Shown: in pieces, positions 52,010 to 61,256 of the stretch | Layout of the letters: the number at the start of each line of letters is the position of its first letter | Position numbering within the stretch: the stretch's first letter is position 1 | Assembly: GCA_020635015.1 (NCBI GenBank) | Contig: JACKAP010000016.1 | Coordinates: forward strand, 78,682-142,681 | From: Calditrichia bacterium | Lineage (GTDB): Bacteria; Calditrichota; Calditrichia; RBG-13-44-9; J075 | DNA length: 64,000 nucleotides | Direction: 5' to 3' | The notes under the pieces: model-generated | What the model saw: only the letters and a program-made list of their open reading frames with translations | Database searches by the model: none | Told to the model about the DNA's origin: nothing | Program-made: the position numbers and the translations under genes

Positions 52010-53539
52010 TCAGTTAACGCGATAAAAATATAGCGGGTCATAAAAACTGACTTTCAGTTTCTCTACGTTCCCGTCCTCATCCAGATAGAATGTCAGGAAC
52101 GCCTTATCCGGCATGTCAAAGATCGGGTTGTCCCAGATGACCCGGAAGGTGTCGTAGTGCCAGTGCTCCAGACGTCCGCGGTGGCGCAGGTTGTAATCAA
52201 AATAGAGCTGGCCCTTTTCCAGGCGCACGGTTGCGGGGCCGGAAAGATCGTCCTGATAAGTGCCGGTATAAGCCGGTAATCCCAGTGAAGGCCGGGTGCC
52301 GGAAATCCGCGTGTCCTGCAAGGCCTTTTCCCGTTCTTTCGACCGCTCCCGGGCCTGTTTGCCCCACTCTAGATATTCTTGCGACCAATCCCGCTCCGGC
52401 GCTCCCAGGAAGCTATCGATAATGCGGTAGGCCAGAGCGCGGGTGGGGCTGTTGGGCGCGAAGTTGGTCATGATCATGATCCCGAGCTTTTCCGAGGGCA
52501 CCAGGGTCTGCAGCGAAATCATCCCCGACATGCCCCCGCCGTGGCTGATGATCTTCCGCCCATGGTAATCGGAAAGCGACCAGCCCAATCCGTAGCCGTA
52601 AAACTGCCGGTCCTGGAAGTCTGCGCTACGCCGAGAGAGAGGCTCCGGCATTTGCAGGCTGTGCATTTCCCACATGATGTCTTTATCGAGCAATTGCTGT
52701 CCGTCGATGCTCCCTTCATTCAAATTGAAGCGCATCCATTGGGCCATGTCCAACACATTGGCGTTGAGTGCCGCCGCCGGCGCAACATTGTCGAGGTTGT
52801 CAAATGCCACTGGCGCTATTTTTCCCCCGACCCGCTCGTGGGGCATTGCGACATTGGGATGGCTAGCCAGCGCCCGGATGGTCGTATTGCTCTCCGTCAT
52901 ACCCAGGGGGCCGAGAATCCATTGTTGCATCGCTTCGTCCCAGCCAATCCCCGCGACTGCCGGGATCAACTCGCCTGCCACCAGGAACATCAGGTTTTGA
53001 TACTGGAAAGTGGTTCGAAAGGGAGCGGTGGGTTCCAGGTAGCGGATGCGCCGGATGATCTCATCCCGGCTGAGGTCGTTGCCGATCCAGAGGTGGTCGC
53101 CACCGAAAGTCGGCAGCCCGCTTCGGTGAGTGAGCAGGTCGCGCACCGTGATCTCCCGGGTGACGTAGGGATCGAACATCTGGAAATCGCGGCGGTGGCG
53201 GATTACCGGATCGTCCCAGTTTAGCTTTCCTTGCGCTACCAGCATGCCCAGCAGGGTGGCGGTGAATGCTTTGCTGTTGGAGGCGACCGCAAAGAGCGTA
53301 TGCGCATCCACCTTGCCCGGCTGTCCCAGCTGCTTCACCCCGTAGCCTTTGGCGAAAATCAGCGAGTCATTCTTTATGATTGAAACTGCCAGGCCGGGAA
53401 TCTCCCAATCCTGCCGCGCCTGCTCGATATAAGCATCCAGTGCCTCCAGCGAGACGCGCTGCGCAGTGAGGGGAAGGCTAATGAGGGAAAAGAATGCCAG
53501 GAAAAGCAGGGAAATGCGGAGAGTGCAGAAACGATTCAT
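52010..53539 (-). CDS. Serine hydrolase of the beta-lactamase/class C family
   Basis: The 509-residue exported protein has a signal peptide (MNRFCTLRISLLFLAFFSLISLPLTAQ), then a penicillin-binding-protein-like domain: SNSK (S87-x-x-K90) active site, YQN as the second motif, and HGGGMSG as the KTG-like third motif. The C-terminal 110 residues are a lipocalin-like domain often found behind this family (DUF3471). Such enzymes hydrolyse esters or D-amino peptides; real beta-lactam resistance is unlikely for a protein of this design. I chose ATG 53539 because AGGAG lies 8 nt before it. Confidence 0.92.
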   Translation of the reverse strand: MNRFCTLRISLLFLAFFSLISLPLTAQRVSLEALDAYIEQARQDWEIPGLAVSIIKNDSLIFAKGYGVKQLGQPGKVDAHTLFAVASNSKAFTATLLGMLVAQGKLNWDDPVIRHRRDFQMFDPYVTREITVRDLLTHRSGLPTFGGDHLWIGNDLSRDEIIRRIRYLEPTAPFRTTFQYQNLMFLVAGELIPAVAGIGWDEAMQQWILGPLGMTESNTTIRALASHPNVAMPHERVGGKIAPVAFDNLDNVAPAAALNANVLDMAQWMRFNLNEGSIDGQQLLDKDIMWEMHSLQMPEPLSRRSADFQDRQFYGYGLGWSLSDYHGRKIISHGGGMSGMISLQTLVPSEKLGIMIMTNFAPNSPTRALAYRIIDSFLGAPERDWSQEYLEWGKQARERSKEREKALQDTRISGTRPSLGLPAYTGTYQDDLSGPATVRLEKGQLYFDYNLRHRGRLEHWHYDTFRVIWDNPIFDMPDKAFLTFYLDEDGNVEKLKVSFYDPLYFYRVN

Positions 53540-53683
53540 CAGGAATCTCCTTTTCAATGAAACATCCATGCGTCATGTGCTCTTATTAAAAATTGCACAT
53601 ATTCCCGGACAAAACAAAATGAAATCTTGCATTTTACGCTTTCCGGTTAAAGTGTTGACAAAGATCGGGCTTTCGCCTAAATT

Positions 53684-53807
53684 CGAAGAGCGAAGAGCGA
53701 AGAGCGAAGAGCGGAGAGCGAAGAGCAATAATGCTGATTATTGTCTGGGGGGTGGAGTTTCAGTAAATTTATTTCCGCCCTCCGCCCTCCGCCCTCAGCC
53801 CTCCGCG
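53684..53807. repeat. GAAGAGC heptamer array and CCGCCCT heptamer array
   Basis: About six AGCGAAG units (53684-53727), a 45-nt centre, and about four CCCTCCG units (53773-53807) form partly complementary arms before the acyl-CoA synthetase gene. The rest of the gap shows no gene. Confidence 0.8.
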
Positions 53808-53838
53808 ATACAAAATAAACCTTACCGGAGAGTTGCCC

Positions 53839-55815
53839 ATGACGACACCCAAAACCAAAACCGATACCTTCCCTTTCGGCCAGCAGGTGGTCTGGCAGCC
53901 CAATCCCCGCTGGATGGCGGAGAGCAATATTCAACGCTTGATGGACCGGCATGGGATTCCCGATTATGATACCTTGTTTCAACGTTCGGTGGAGGATATC
54001 GCCTGGTTCTGGGAAGCGGCGCTGGAAGATCTCGACATCCAGTTCTATCGCAATTTTGATCAAATCGTCGATTTAAGCAAGGGGATCGAAAATCCGGTAT
54101 GGTGCGTGGGTGGCGAGATGAACATCGTACACAATTGCCTGGATAAGTGGATGGGCACTCCCACCGGTAATCGCGCCGCCCTGCGTTGGGAGGGAGAGGA
54201 AGGGGTTACCCAAATCCTGACCTATGCCGATCTCTACGCCGAAGTGAATCGCTGCGCCAATGCCCTGCGGGAATTGGGGCTTGGTAAAGGTGATGCAGTC
54301 GGCCTGTACATGCCGATGGTGCCGGAATTAGCCATCGCGTTTCTGGCGGTGATCAAGATCGGCGGAATCATTCTTCCCCTCTTCAGCGGCTACGGTCCCA
54401 CCGCCGTCGCTACCCGCCTGGCCGATGCCGATGCCAAGGCCCTGATCACCGCCGACGGGATGTTCCGCCGGGGAAAAAAAGTGCCCCTGAAACCGTTGGC
54501 CGATGAGGCGTTGAAAGAGGTGCCAACGGTAAAGCATGTCATTGTCGTCAACCGGGTGGGGCTGGAGAATCCGCCCTGGCAGGCGGGGCGCGATCACTGG
54601 TGGCAGGACCTGGTGCCCGGGCAGTCCCCCCGGGCGGAAACCCTCCGCACCTCCGCCGAAGACGTGTTGATGATCATTTACACCAGCGGCACCACCGGCC
54701 GGCCGAAAGGGGCGGTGCATACCCATTGTGGCTTTCCGGTCAAGGCGGCTCAGGATATGTTTCATCCAATGGACCTGAAACCGGAAGACACGATGTACTG
54801 GATGACCGACATGGGCTGGATGATGGGCCCCTGGGAGGTCTTCGGCACCCTGCTGATCGGCGCCACGATGGTGTTCTACGACGGTGCGCCGGATTTTCCG
54901 GAGGTCGACCGCCTGTGGCAGCTCGTGCAGGATCATCACATCACCCATCTGGGGGTGTCCCCGACTCTGATCCGGGCCCTCAAGCCGCACGGCAGCGGCC
55001 CGGTGGAGAAGCACGACATCTCCTGCCTGCGCATGGCCGGATCGACCGGCAGTCCCTGGGATCCGGAGTCCTGGATGTGGCTGTTCAAGCATGTGCTGCA
55101 GGGCAAAAAGCCCATCCTGAACTATTCCGGCGGTACCGAGATCAGCGGGGGAATCGTCTGTGGAAATTTCTTCAAGCCGCTTAAACCGGCGGCATTTTCC
55201 GGGGCGGTGCTGGGGATGGATGCCGATGTGGTGGATGAAGCCGGACAGCCGCTGCGCGGGGCGGTAGGAGAATTGGTGATCCGCAAGCCCTGGATCGGGA
55301 TGACCCGCGGTTTCTGGCGCGACCCGCAGCGTTATCTGGACAGCTATTGGCGGCGGATGGAAGGGTTGTGGGTGCACAGCGATTTTGCTGCGATCGATCG
55401 CGATGGCCTGTGGTACATTCTGGGGCGCAGCGATGACACCATCAAGGTTGCCGGCAAGCGTCTCGGCCCGGCCGAGGTGGAGGCGATCGTCAATGCCCAT
55501 CCGGCAGTGACCGAATCCGCCGCCATCGCCGTGCCCCATCCGATCAAGGATAACGAGGTGGTGGTGTTCTGCGTGCTGAAGCCGGGAACCAAAGCGACCG
55601 AATCTTTACGCCGGGAGTTGATCGAGCTGATCACCGCAGAACTCGGCAAACCTCTGAAACCCAAGGAAGTCAAATTTGCAACAGCGCTGCCCAAAACCCG
55701 CAATGCCAAAGTGATGCGCCGGGTAATCCGCGCCGCCTACCTCGGAGAAGACGCCGGGGATGTGAGCAGCCTGGAAGATCCGAATACGGTGCAGGCGATA
55801 CGGAGTGCTCACTGA
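53839..55815 (+). CDS. AMP-forming acyl-CoA synthetase, acetyl-CoA synthetase-like
   Basis: The 658-residue protein is an ANL-superfamily enzyme activating a carboxylic acid with ATP and CoA. The P-loop motif is MIIYTSGTTGRPKGAVHTH, followed by YWMTDMGWMMGPWEVFG; A8 hinge region is GRSDDTIKVAGKRLGPAEVE, and the C-terminal catalytic lysine lies in LPKTRNAKVMRR. The overall layout is nearest to acetyl/propionyl-CoA synthetases, although the substrate is not proven. I chose ATG 53839 behind CCGGAG. The final residues and the TGA stop belong to the first unit of the 23-nt repeat array. Confidence 0.94.
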   Translation: MTTPKTKTDTFPFGQQVVWQPNPRWMAESNIQRLMDRHGIPDYDTLFQRSVEDIAWFWEAALEDLDIQFYRNFDQIVDLSKGIENPVWCVGGEMNIVHNCLDKWMGTPTGNRAALRWEGEEGVTQILTYADLYAEVNRCANALRELGLGKGDAVGLYMPMVPELAIAFLAVIKIGGIILPLFSGYGPTAVATRLADADAKALITADGMFRRGKKVPLKPLADEALKEVPTVKHVIVVNRVGLENPPWQAGRDHWWQDLVPGQSPRAETLRTSAEDVLMIIYTSGTTGRPKGAVHTHCGFPVKAAQDMFHPMDLKPEDTMYWMTDMGWMMGPWEVFGTLLIGATMVFYDGAPDFPEVDRLWQLVQDHHITHLGVSPTLIRALKPHGSGPVEKHDISCLRMAGSTGSPWDPESWMWLFKHVLQGKKPILNYSGGTEISGGIVCGNFFKPLKPAAFSGAVLGMDADVVDEAGQPLRGAVGELVIRKPWIGMTRGFWRDPQRYLDSYWRRMEGLWVHSDFAAIDRDGLWYILGRSDDTIKVAGKRLGPAEVEAIVNAHPAVTESAAIAVPHPIKDNEVVVFCVLKPGTKATESLRRELIELITAELGKPLKPKEVKFATALPKTRNAKVMRRVIRAAYLGEDAGDVSSLEDPNTVQAIRSAH

Positions 55816-56205
55816 CGTTCGCGATGTTTGCTCACTGACGTTCGCGATGTTTGCTCACTGACGTTCGCGATGTTTGCTCACTGACGTTCGCGATGTTTGC
55901 TCACTGACGATGTTTGCTCTGACTCGCGATGTTTGCTCACTGACGTTCGCGATGTTTGCTCACTGACGTTCGCGATGTTTGCTCACTGACGTTCGCGATG
56001 TTTGCTCACTGACGTTCGCGATGTTTGCTCACTGACGTTCGCGATGTTTGCTCACTGACGTTCGCGATGTTTGCTCACTGACGTTCGCGATGTCAAAGAC
56101 AAGACGCTGGCGAAGCCAGCAAATATCGTGAGCGCAGCGAACAAACATCGCGAGCGAGAGCGAGCAAACATCGCCGGCTTTGCCGGCAAATATCGATGTT
56201 TCTCT
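55805..56205. repeat. 23-nt tandem repeat array with inverted partner
   Basis: Twelve units, each beginning GATGTTTGCTCACTGACG, start at 55823 and recur every 23 nt (two central units, at 55892 and 55909, are shortened). After a centre with GACGCTGGCGAAGCCAGC, inverted and degenerate copies (ACAAACATCGCGAGCG, AGCAAACATCG) run to 56205, closing with the GCCGGC-TTT-GCCGGC hairpin. No spacer sequences separate the units and no gene is present. Confidence 0.95.
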
Positions 56206-56249
56206 AATTCTGATGTTTCGCATGGATCAATACGCAGAGAGGACACACT

Positions 56250-57650
56250 ATGGCAAAAATAACGTTTCTCGGCGCGAATCAGACGGTTACCGGATCGCGG
56301 CATTTGTTGGAAGTGGACGGTACCAAGATATTAGTCGATTGCGGTCTGTTTCAAGGCGGAAAGGAAAACCGCTTGCGTAACTGGGATCCTTTTCCGGTTG
56401 CGCCGGGGGAGATCGACCGTCTGCTCTTCACCCACGCCCACATTGATCACACCGGGTATTTCCCGCGCTTTCATCGCAATGGTTTTGGCGGGCCGGCTCA
56501 TTGCACCCATGCGTCGTACGACTTGATCAAGATCCTGCTGCGTGACAGCGCCCATCTGCAGAAGGAAGATGCCGCCTGGGCCAATAAAAAAGGGTATTCC
56601 AAGCACAAACCGGCGCTGCCGCTCTACACCATCGAAGATGCGGAGAACAGCCTGGAATGCTTCATTCCGGTGCATTACGGAGAGAGTCTTTTCTTCAACA
56701 ATCTACGGGTGAAGTTCAAGGATGCCGGCCATATTCTCGGTTCCGCCTTTGTGGAGATCCGCACCCGGATGGACGATCGGGAGACCTCGCGCAAGATCGT
56801 CTTCAGCGGTGACATCGGGCGGCCGGAGAAACCGATTTTGCGTCCCCCGACCCAGGCCTATAACGTCGATTATCTGATACTGGAATCGACGTACGGCAAC
56901 CGCCTGCATGTGGATGAGGGCCTGCCGGAAGATGCCCTGGCGCGGGTGATCAATGAGAGCCTGGCCCGGGGCGGGGTGCTGGTGATCCCGGCCTTCGCTG
57001 TCGGGCGCACCCAGACGCTGCTCTATGTGATCCGGGAACTGGAAGAGCAGGGCAAGATCCCGGTGCTGCCGGTATTTGTCGATTCCCCGATGGCGATTGA
57101 GTCGACCAAGGTTTTCCACAAGTGGATCACCGATCTCGATCTGACCAGCCGGGTGGAGACCCTGGAGGGTAAACAGATCTTTCATCCGCAGCGCTTGCGT
57201 TTTTGCAAGACCCGCGACGAGTCGAAGGCGATCAATCAACATAAAAATCGCGCCATCATCATCTCTGCCAGCGGGATGGTGAGCGGCGGGCGGATTCTCC
57301 ATCACCTGGCGGCGCGGCTCCCGGAGCCGCAGAACACCGTGCTGTTCATCGGCTATCAGGCCGAAGGCACCCGCGGCCGGGCGATCCTGGAAGGTAAGCC
57401 GGAAGTGAAAATTCATGGTAAGTATGTGCCGATTAAAGCCAGGATCGAAAATCTATCCGGCTACTCCGGTCATGCCGACTATAACGAATTGCTGGCCTGG
57501 CTGATGGGGTTTAACAATAAACCGAAAAAGACCTTCCTGGTGCACGGTGAGGCCGATTCCCAGGAGGCGATGGCTGCCCACATCCGCCAGCACTTCGGCT
57601 GGGAGGTGGTGATACCGAAATTTGGCGAGACGTTTGAATTGGATGTTTGA
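56250..57650 (+). CDS. Metallo-beta-lactamase-fold beta-CASP nuclease-like protein
   Basis: The 466-residue protein has an MBL core with HAHIDH (motif 2), early GANQTVTGSRHLLE and VDCGLFQGGKENRLRNWD, later AGHILGSAFVEI, FSGDIGRP and ESTYGNR, and the beta-CASP/RMMBL parts with PAFAVGRTQTLLY, SASGMVSGGRILHHL, YSGHADYNELLAWL and VHGEADSQEAM. This is the CPSF73/TTHA0252 type, an RNA endo/exonuclease. It probably acts in RNA processing or decay. AGAGAGGA precedes the ATG. Confidence 0.95.
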   Translation: MAKITFLGANQTVTGSRHLLEVDGTKILVDCGLFQGGKENRLRNWDPFPVAPGEIDRLLFTHAHIDHTGYFPRFHRNGFGGPAHCTHASYDLIKILLRDSAHLQKEDAAWANKKGYSKHKPALPLYTIEDAENSLECFIPVHYGESLFFNNLRVKFKDAGHILGSAFVEIRTRMDDRETSRKIVFSGDIGRPEKPILRPPTQAYNVDYLILESTYGNRLHVDEGLPEDALARVINESLARGGVLVIPAFAVGRTQTLLYVIRELEEQGKIPVLPVFVDSPMAIESTKVFHKWITDLDLTSRVETLEGKQIFHPQRLRFCKTRDESKAINQHKNRAIIISASGMVSGGRILHHLAARLPEPQNTVLFIGYQAEGTRGRAILEGKPEVKIHGKYVPIKARIENLSGYSGHADYNELLAWLMGFNNKPKKTFLVHGEADSQEAMAAHIRQHFGWEVVIPKFGETFELDV

Positions 57651-57785
57651 TTAACCTTTGGAGGTTAGTGCACCTGATCTAACTCATTATAGGATTTGCT
57701 TTTGGCAACGAAGGCCTGGTGATCGGTCAAGTAATGTCTTGAACAAAATCATCAAGAGATTTTCCTGCTTATCCGGGTTTTTCGA

Positions 57786-57824
57786 CCTCACCCCCGGCCC
57801 CTCTCCTGGGAGGAGAGGGGAGCT
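57786..57824. repeat. CCCCTCTCC hairpin element
   Basis: CCCCTCTCCTGGG and GGAGAGGGG form a strong hairpin, preceded by CTCACCCCCGG. No T run follows. It may separate the transcription of the beta-CASP gene from the next one. The gap 57651-57935 contains no gene. Confidence 0.6.
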
Positions 57825-57935
57825 TAACCATCTGATTTACTATATCTTATCCAACTTCTTTAAGTAGAATTAGATACCAAATCTAATTCGGTTGGATCCT
57901 GTATACGCCCGCCATCCCCAAAAGGAGGTTGCCAA

Positions 57936-60900
57936 ATGAAAAATGTTTCTATCATCATTATAATAAAGTTAGTAACAATAGTGGCTTATGCACAAAGCCC
58001 ACCAAACGGTCTCGACACCCTGGGCTGGCTGCCCGGCGGGAGTGCCTCATACGGGTCAGGACTTTCCCCCGAAGGGAATGTTGTCTCCGGTGCTGCGATA
58101 ATTGTTGATTCGACCGGGCAGTATCAAGTACCGACTCGCTGGACGCCTGCCGCGGGATTGCAGCAGTTTACCGGTCTGCCCGGAGGGCGCGGCGGCCATA
58201 TGAACGATGCCGCGTCTAACGGAAATTTTTTCTGCGGAATTGCCTTTGATGCTCAGGGCCGGAGTGTCGCCTGCCGCTGGAGCGGCCAGAATAGTATTAC
58301 CTCTCTGGGATTTCTGCCGAATGGGTCCAGCAGCAGTGCCAAAGCCATATCGGATGACGGACAGGCGATTGCCGGCTCGGCAAACAGCGATTCCGGGTCA
58401 ACCGGTATCTATTGGACCCAGGCAGGCGGCTTGGTCGATATCGGCGATTTGCCCGGTGGAACATATTATTCGACGGTCGAAGGGATGTCGGGAGACGGTC
58501 AGGTGGTGGTGGGGTGGAGCCGCGGCGCGGATGAGTTTCCCCGGGCGTTCAAATGGACGCCCGGCGGCGGCATGACCAACCTGGGCGTCCTGCCGACATA
58601 CATCGCCAGCCATGCCCGCGGCGCCTCGCTAGATGGGTCGGTGATCGTGGGATCGTGTACCCGCAATGACAGCGTCGGTCAAACCATTCAAGCGTTCCGC
58701 TGGACCGCTGCCGGCGGAATGCAGGGGCTCGGCTGGCTTCCCGGCGGGCAGGCGAGCCGTGCCTACCGGGTTTCAAATGATGGAAAGGTGATCGTCGGTA
58801 CTGCCAGTTCGGCTACAATTCCATCCGATCTGTTTATCTGGCGGGAAAATATCGGGATGATGCGCTTTGCCTACTTTCTGCAGAGCGAATACGGCATTGA
58901 TATCAGCGATTGGAATTACTTTTTTATCAGTGATATATCCGCTGATGGTAAGGCCTTCTCCGGTTACGGGCGGGATGCAAACAACCGGTTCATGGGATGG
59001 CGAATCAAGCTGCCGCCGGTTGCGATTCTTGCCCCCACCGGCGGAGAACGGCTGCAGGTGGGACAGTCTGATACCATCCGCTGGGAAGCCCATCAAGGAA
59101 ATCTATTCCTGCTGGATTATAGCCCCGATGATGGTGCCAACTATTTCAACATCGGCACAACCACTTCCCCGGGGGATTCGCAGTATGTATGGAAAATTTC
59201 CGATTCGCTGGTTACAAGTTCTCATTACCGGATCCGGATCACCGATAGCGTCGATCCAACCATCACCGCTGAAAGCAGCCCCTTCACCATTAAAGGGTAC
59301 GATCTGACCCGCACCTTGCCGGGCGGCTCCCTGCAAGTTTTTGATCCTTCGAGGCACGGCTGGCAGTTTCCCAATAACTCAAATCCCATGTGGCCCAATA
59401 CCTGGTGGCAGCAATTCAACTACATTACCGGCACCGACCCTCACACTGGCGATACCTATCCGGAGGAATTTACCGAGCCTCCGGTCAACGCCCTGCCCTG
59501 GCATTTTCCGGATTGGCCGTTGTTTGTGGATGTCTTCACCACCGATCAAGCGTACTGGTCAACCTTCGCCCCGATCTACAAGGATGCCGCCATTGAGAAG
59601 TGGCGGACCAGCAAACGTAACTGGGGGGGCTCCTGCTACGGATTCGCCATCTCCAGCCTGCTGGCGTTTGATTATAAAACTGAATTCCTGCAGCGCTATC
59701 CAACCATCACCCAGGCCGACAGCATCTTCTTCCTGGCAATGACAGATGATATCCGCAAGGCGATCAACGGGAATTATGTGACCCAATATGGGCAGGCGGT
59801 GCTGGATAATGATGTGATCGGAAAGCCCAAGTCCCCCCGCGCTCTGCTCCAGGAGGCAAAGACCCTTTTCCTGGATGAGAGCCAGGATGGCCGGGCGGTC
59901 ACCATGTTCAACGTGGGAGGATCCGGCGCCCACACCATGCTGCCGTATCGACTGAAGCGTGACCGGACCCAGGCCAATCTCTGGCGGCTGTTTGTCTATG
60001 ATAGCAATAACCCGAATAACGGCAATGTGTTTATCTTGATTGACTCTACGGCCAACACCTGGGCAGACGGTACCGGATTAGGCTGGGGGCCAGCGAGCAA
60101 TCGCTGCTACCTGGAGCCATCCAGCGGCCTGTTCCTGAGTCCGCCGGACCTGGAACTCCCGAACACCATGATGGAAAATGCTTTTCTGCAGGCTTATACC
60201 GGCAGCGATATGGAAGTTGCGATTTATAGCGGCGCCGGAGGGGAGATCGGCTACCAGGATAGCGTGGCTTTCAATACCCTGAGTGACGGGATCGCGATCA
60301 TTCCCAAGACCGGAGGTTTTCATCCGCCGATCGGCTATTACTTGCCGGCGGGTAGCTATCGCGCCGAACTGAGCGAGTTTTCCGACAGCCTGGCGAGTTT
60401 TTCGATGCTTACCGACTCCCTGATCTACCGCTATTCCCGCAGCGATGCCGATTTCTCCCAGCAGGATTTTCTGAGTCTCGATGGAGGTCTGGGCATCGGA
60501 AACCCGGATGCGACGGTGAAGACGATCGAGCTGGCAGCCATCGCCCGCTTCGACAGCAGCGAGCGGATGATGACCGTCTCCGGCCTGGAGACCGCCGGTC
60601 AGGATTCGCTGCATTTTTCGGTGGTTGCCGGCAGTGAGGTTAAACTGGCCAATGCCGGGATCGCCAAGCAATATGGCCTGCGCCTGTCGCAATCTGACGC
60701 TGCCGGGGAGATGGTTTTCAATCATCAGAACATTGATCTTCCGGCCGATGCCGCGCATCAGGTCGTCCCGGTTTGGGATGACCTCAGCCAGCCGGCCACG
60801 ATTTACATCGATTTTGGTAATGACGGGACCATCGATGATTCGGTGACCGTTCAGAATCAAGTAACGAGCATCGATGACGGGGCGACCGGCCAAGCCGATG

Positions 60901-61214
60901 AAGTGGGTATTCCCGAACGCTTTATCCTGGCGCAGAACTATCCCAACCCGTTTAATCCTCAGACCACCATCCGTTTTGCGATTCCGGCCGGCTATGACGG
61001 AGCGGTGGAATTGGCAATTTTTGATGTAATGGGTAAACGGATTCGAAACCTGGTGATCGCTTCAGGCGAATCACATCTCCCTGCCGGATGGCAGGAATTT
61101 GTGTGGGATGGTCGGGATGATGCCGGCAATCTGCTGGCCAGCGGGGTATATTTCTATCGGCTGGCGGCGGGTAAACGCTTCGTTCAAACCCGCAAGATGC
61201 TGCTGGTCAGATAA
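57936..61214 (+). CDS. Secreted HAF-repeat propeller / papain-like / T9SS-sorted protein
   Basis: The 1092-residue protein has a signal peptide (residues 1-20, ending VAYAQ) and five to six HAF repeats (about 28-350), recognisable by WTPAAGLQQFTGLPGG, DDGQAIAGSA, DGQVVVGWS and similar, which build a beta-propeller. An Ig-like segment follows (360-455). Then comes a domain with WGGSCYGFAISSLLAF (C567), GGSGAHTMLPYRL (H666) and LFVYDSNNP (D689), an order that fits a cysteine peptidase fold. A C-terminal beta domain and the sorting domain (NYPNPFNPQTTIRF...KMLLVR) finish it. AAAGGAGG precedes the ATG. It is likely exported and attached to the surface. Confidence 0.9.
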   Translation: MKNVSIIIIIKLVTIVAYAQSPPNGLDTLGWLPGGSASYGSGLSPEGNVVSGAAIIVDSTGQYQVPTRWTPAAGLQQFTGLPGGRGGHMNDAASNGNFFCGIAFDAQGRSVACRWSGQNSITSLGFLPNGSSSSAKAISDDGQAIAGSANSDSGSTGIYWTQAGGLVDIGDLPGGTYYSTVEGMSGDGQVVVGWSRGADEFPRAFKWTPGGGMTNLGVLPTYIASHARGASLDGSVIVGSCTRNDSVGQTIQAFRWTAAGGMQGLGWLPGGQASRAYRVSNDGKVIVGTASSATIPSDLFIWRENIGMMRFAYFLQSEYGIDISDWNYFFISDISADGKAFSGYGRDANNRFMGWRIKLPPVAILAPTGGERLQVGQSDTIRWEAHQGNLFLLDYSPDDGANYFNIGTTTSPGDSQYVWKISDSLVTSSHYRIRITDSVDPTITAESSPFTIKGYDLTRTLPGGSLQVFDPSRHGWQFPNNSNPMWPNTWWQQFNYITGTDPHTGDTYPEEFTEPPVNALPWHFPDWPLFVDVFTTDQAYWSTFAPIYKDAAIEKWRTSKRNWGGSCYGFAISSLLAFDYKTEFLQRYPTITQADSIFFLAMTDDIRKAINGNYVTQYGQAVLDNDVIGKPKSPRALLQEAKTLFLDESQDGRAVTMFNVGGSGAHTMLPYRLKRDRTQANLWRLFVYDSNNPNNGNVFILIDSTANTWADGTGLGWGPASNRCYLEPSSGLFLSPPDLELPNTMMENAFLQAYTGSDMEVAIYSGAGGEIGYQDSVAFNTLSDGIAIIPKTGGFHPPIGYYLPAGSYRAELSEFSDSLASFSMLTDSLIYRYSRSDADFSQQDFLSLDGGLGIGNPDATVKTIELAAIARFDSSERMMTVSGLETAGQDSLHFSVVAGSEVKLANAGIAKQYGLRLSQSDAAGEMVFNHQNIDLPADAAHQVVPVWDDLSQPATIYIDFGNDGTIDDSVTVQNQVTSIDDGATGQADEVGIPERFILAQNYPNPFNPQTTIRFAIPAGYDGAVELAIFDVMGKRIRNLVIASGESHLPAGWQEFVWDGRDDAGNLLASGVYFYRLAAGKRFVQTRKMLLVR

Positions 61215-61256
61215 TAATGGTAAGCAAAACAGACACCGTACGAAAGGAGTGACCAA

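Noticed and set aside
52010..53539. Beta-lactam resistance gene
   Set aside because: The SxxK, YxN and HGG motifs define the wider serine-hydrolase family; length and the C-terminal domain point to an esterase or peptidase.
55805..56205. Possible CRISPR array
   Set aside because: The 23-nt units join head to tail without spacers, no cas gene is in the window, and inverted copies lie at one side.
56029..56303. Minus-strand open frames across the 23-nt repeats
   Set aside because: They read repeat DNA (CSLSLAMF-like) with no ribosome site or recognisable domain.
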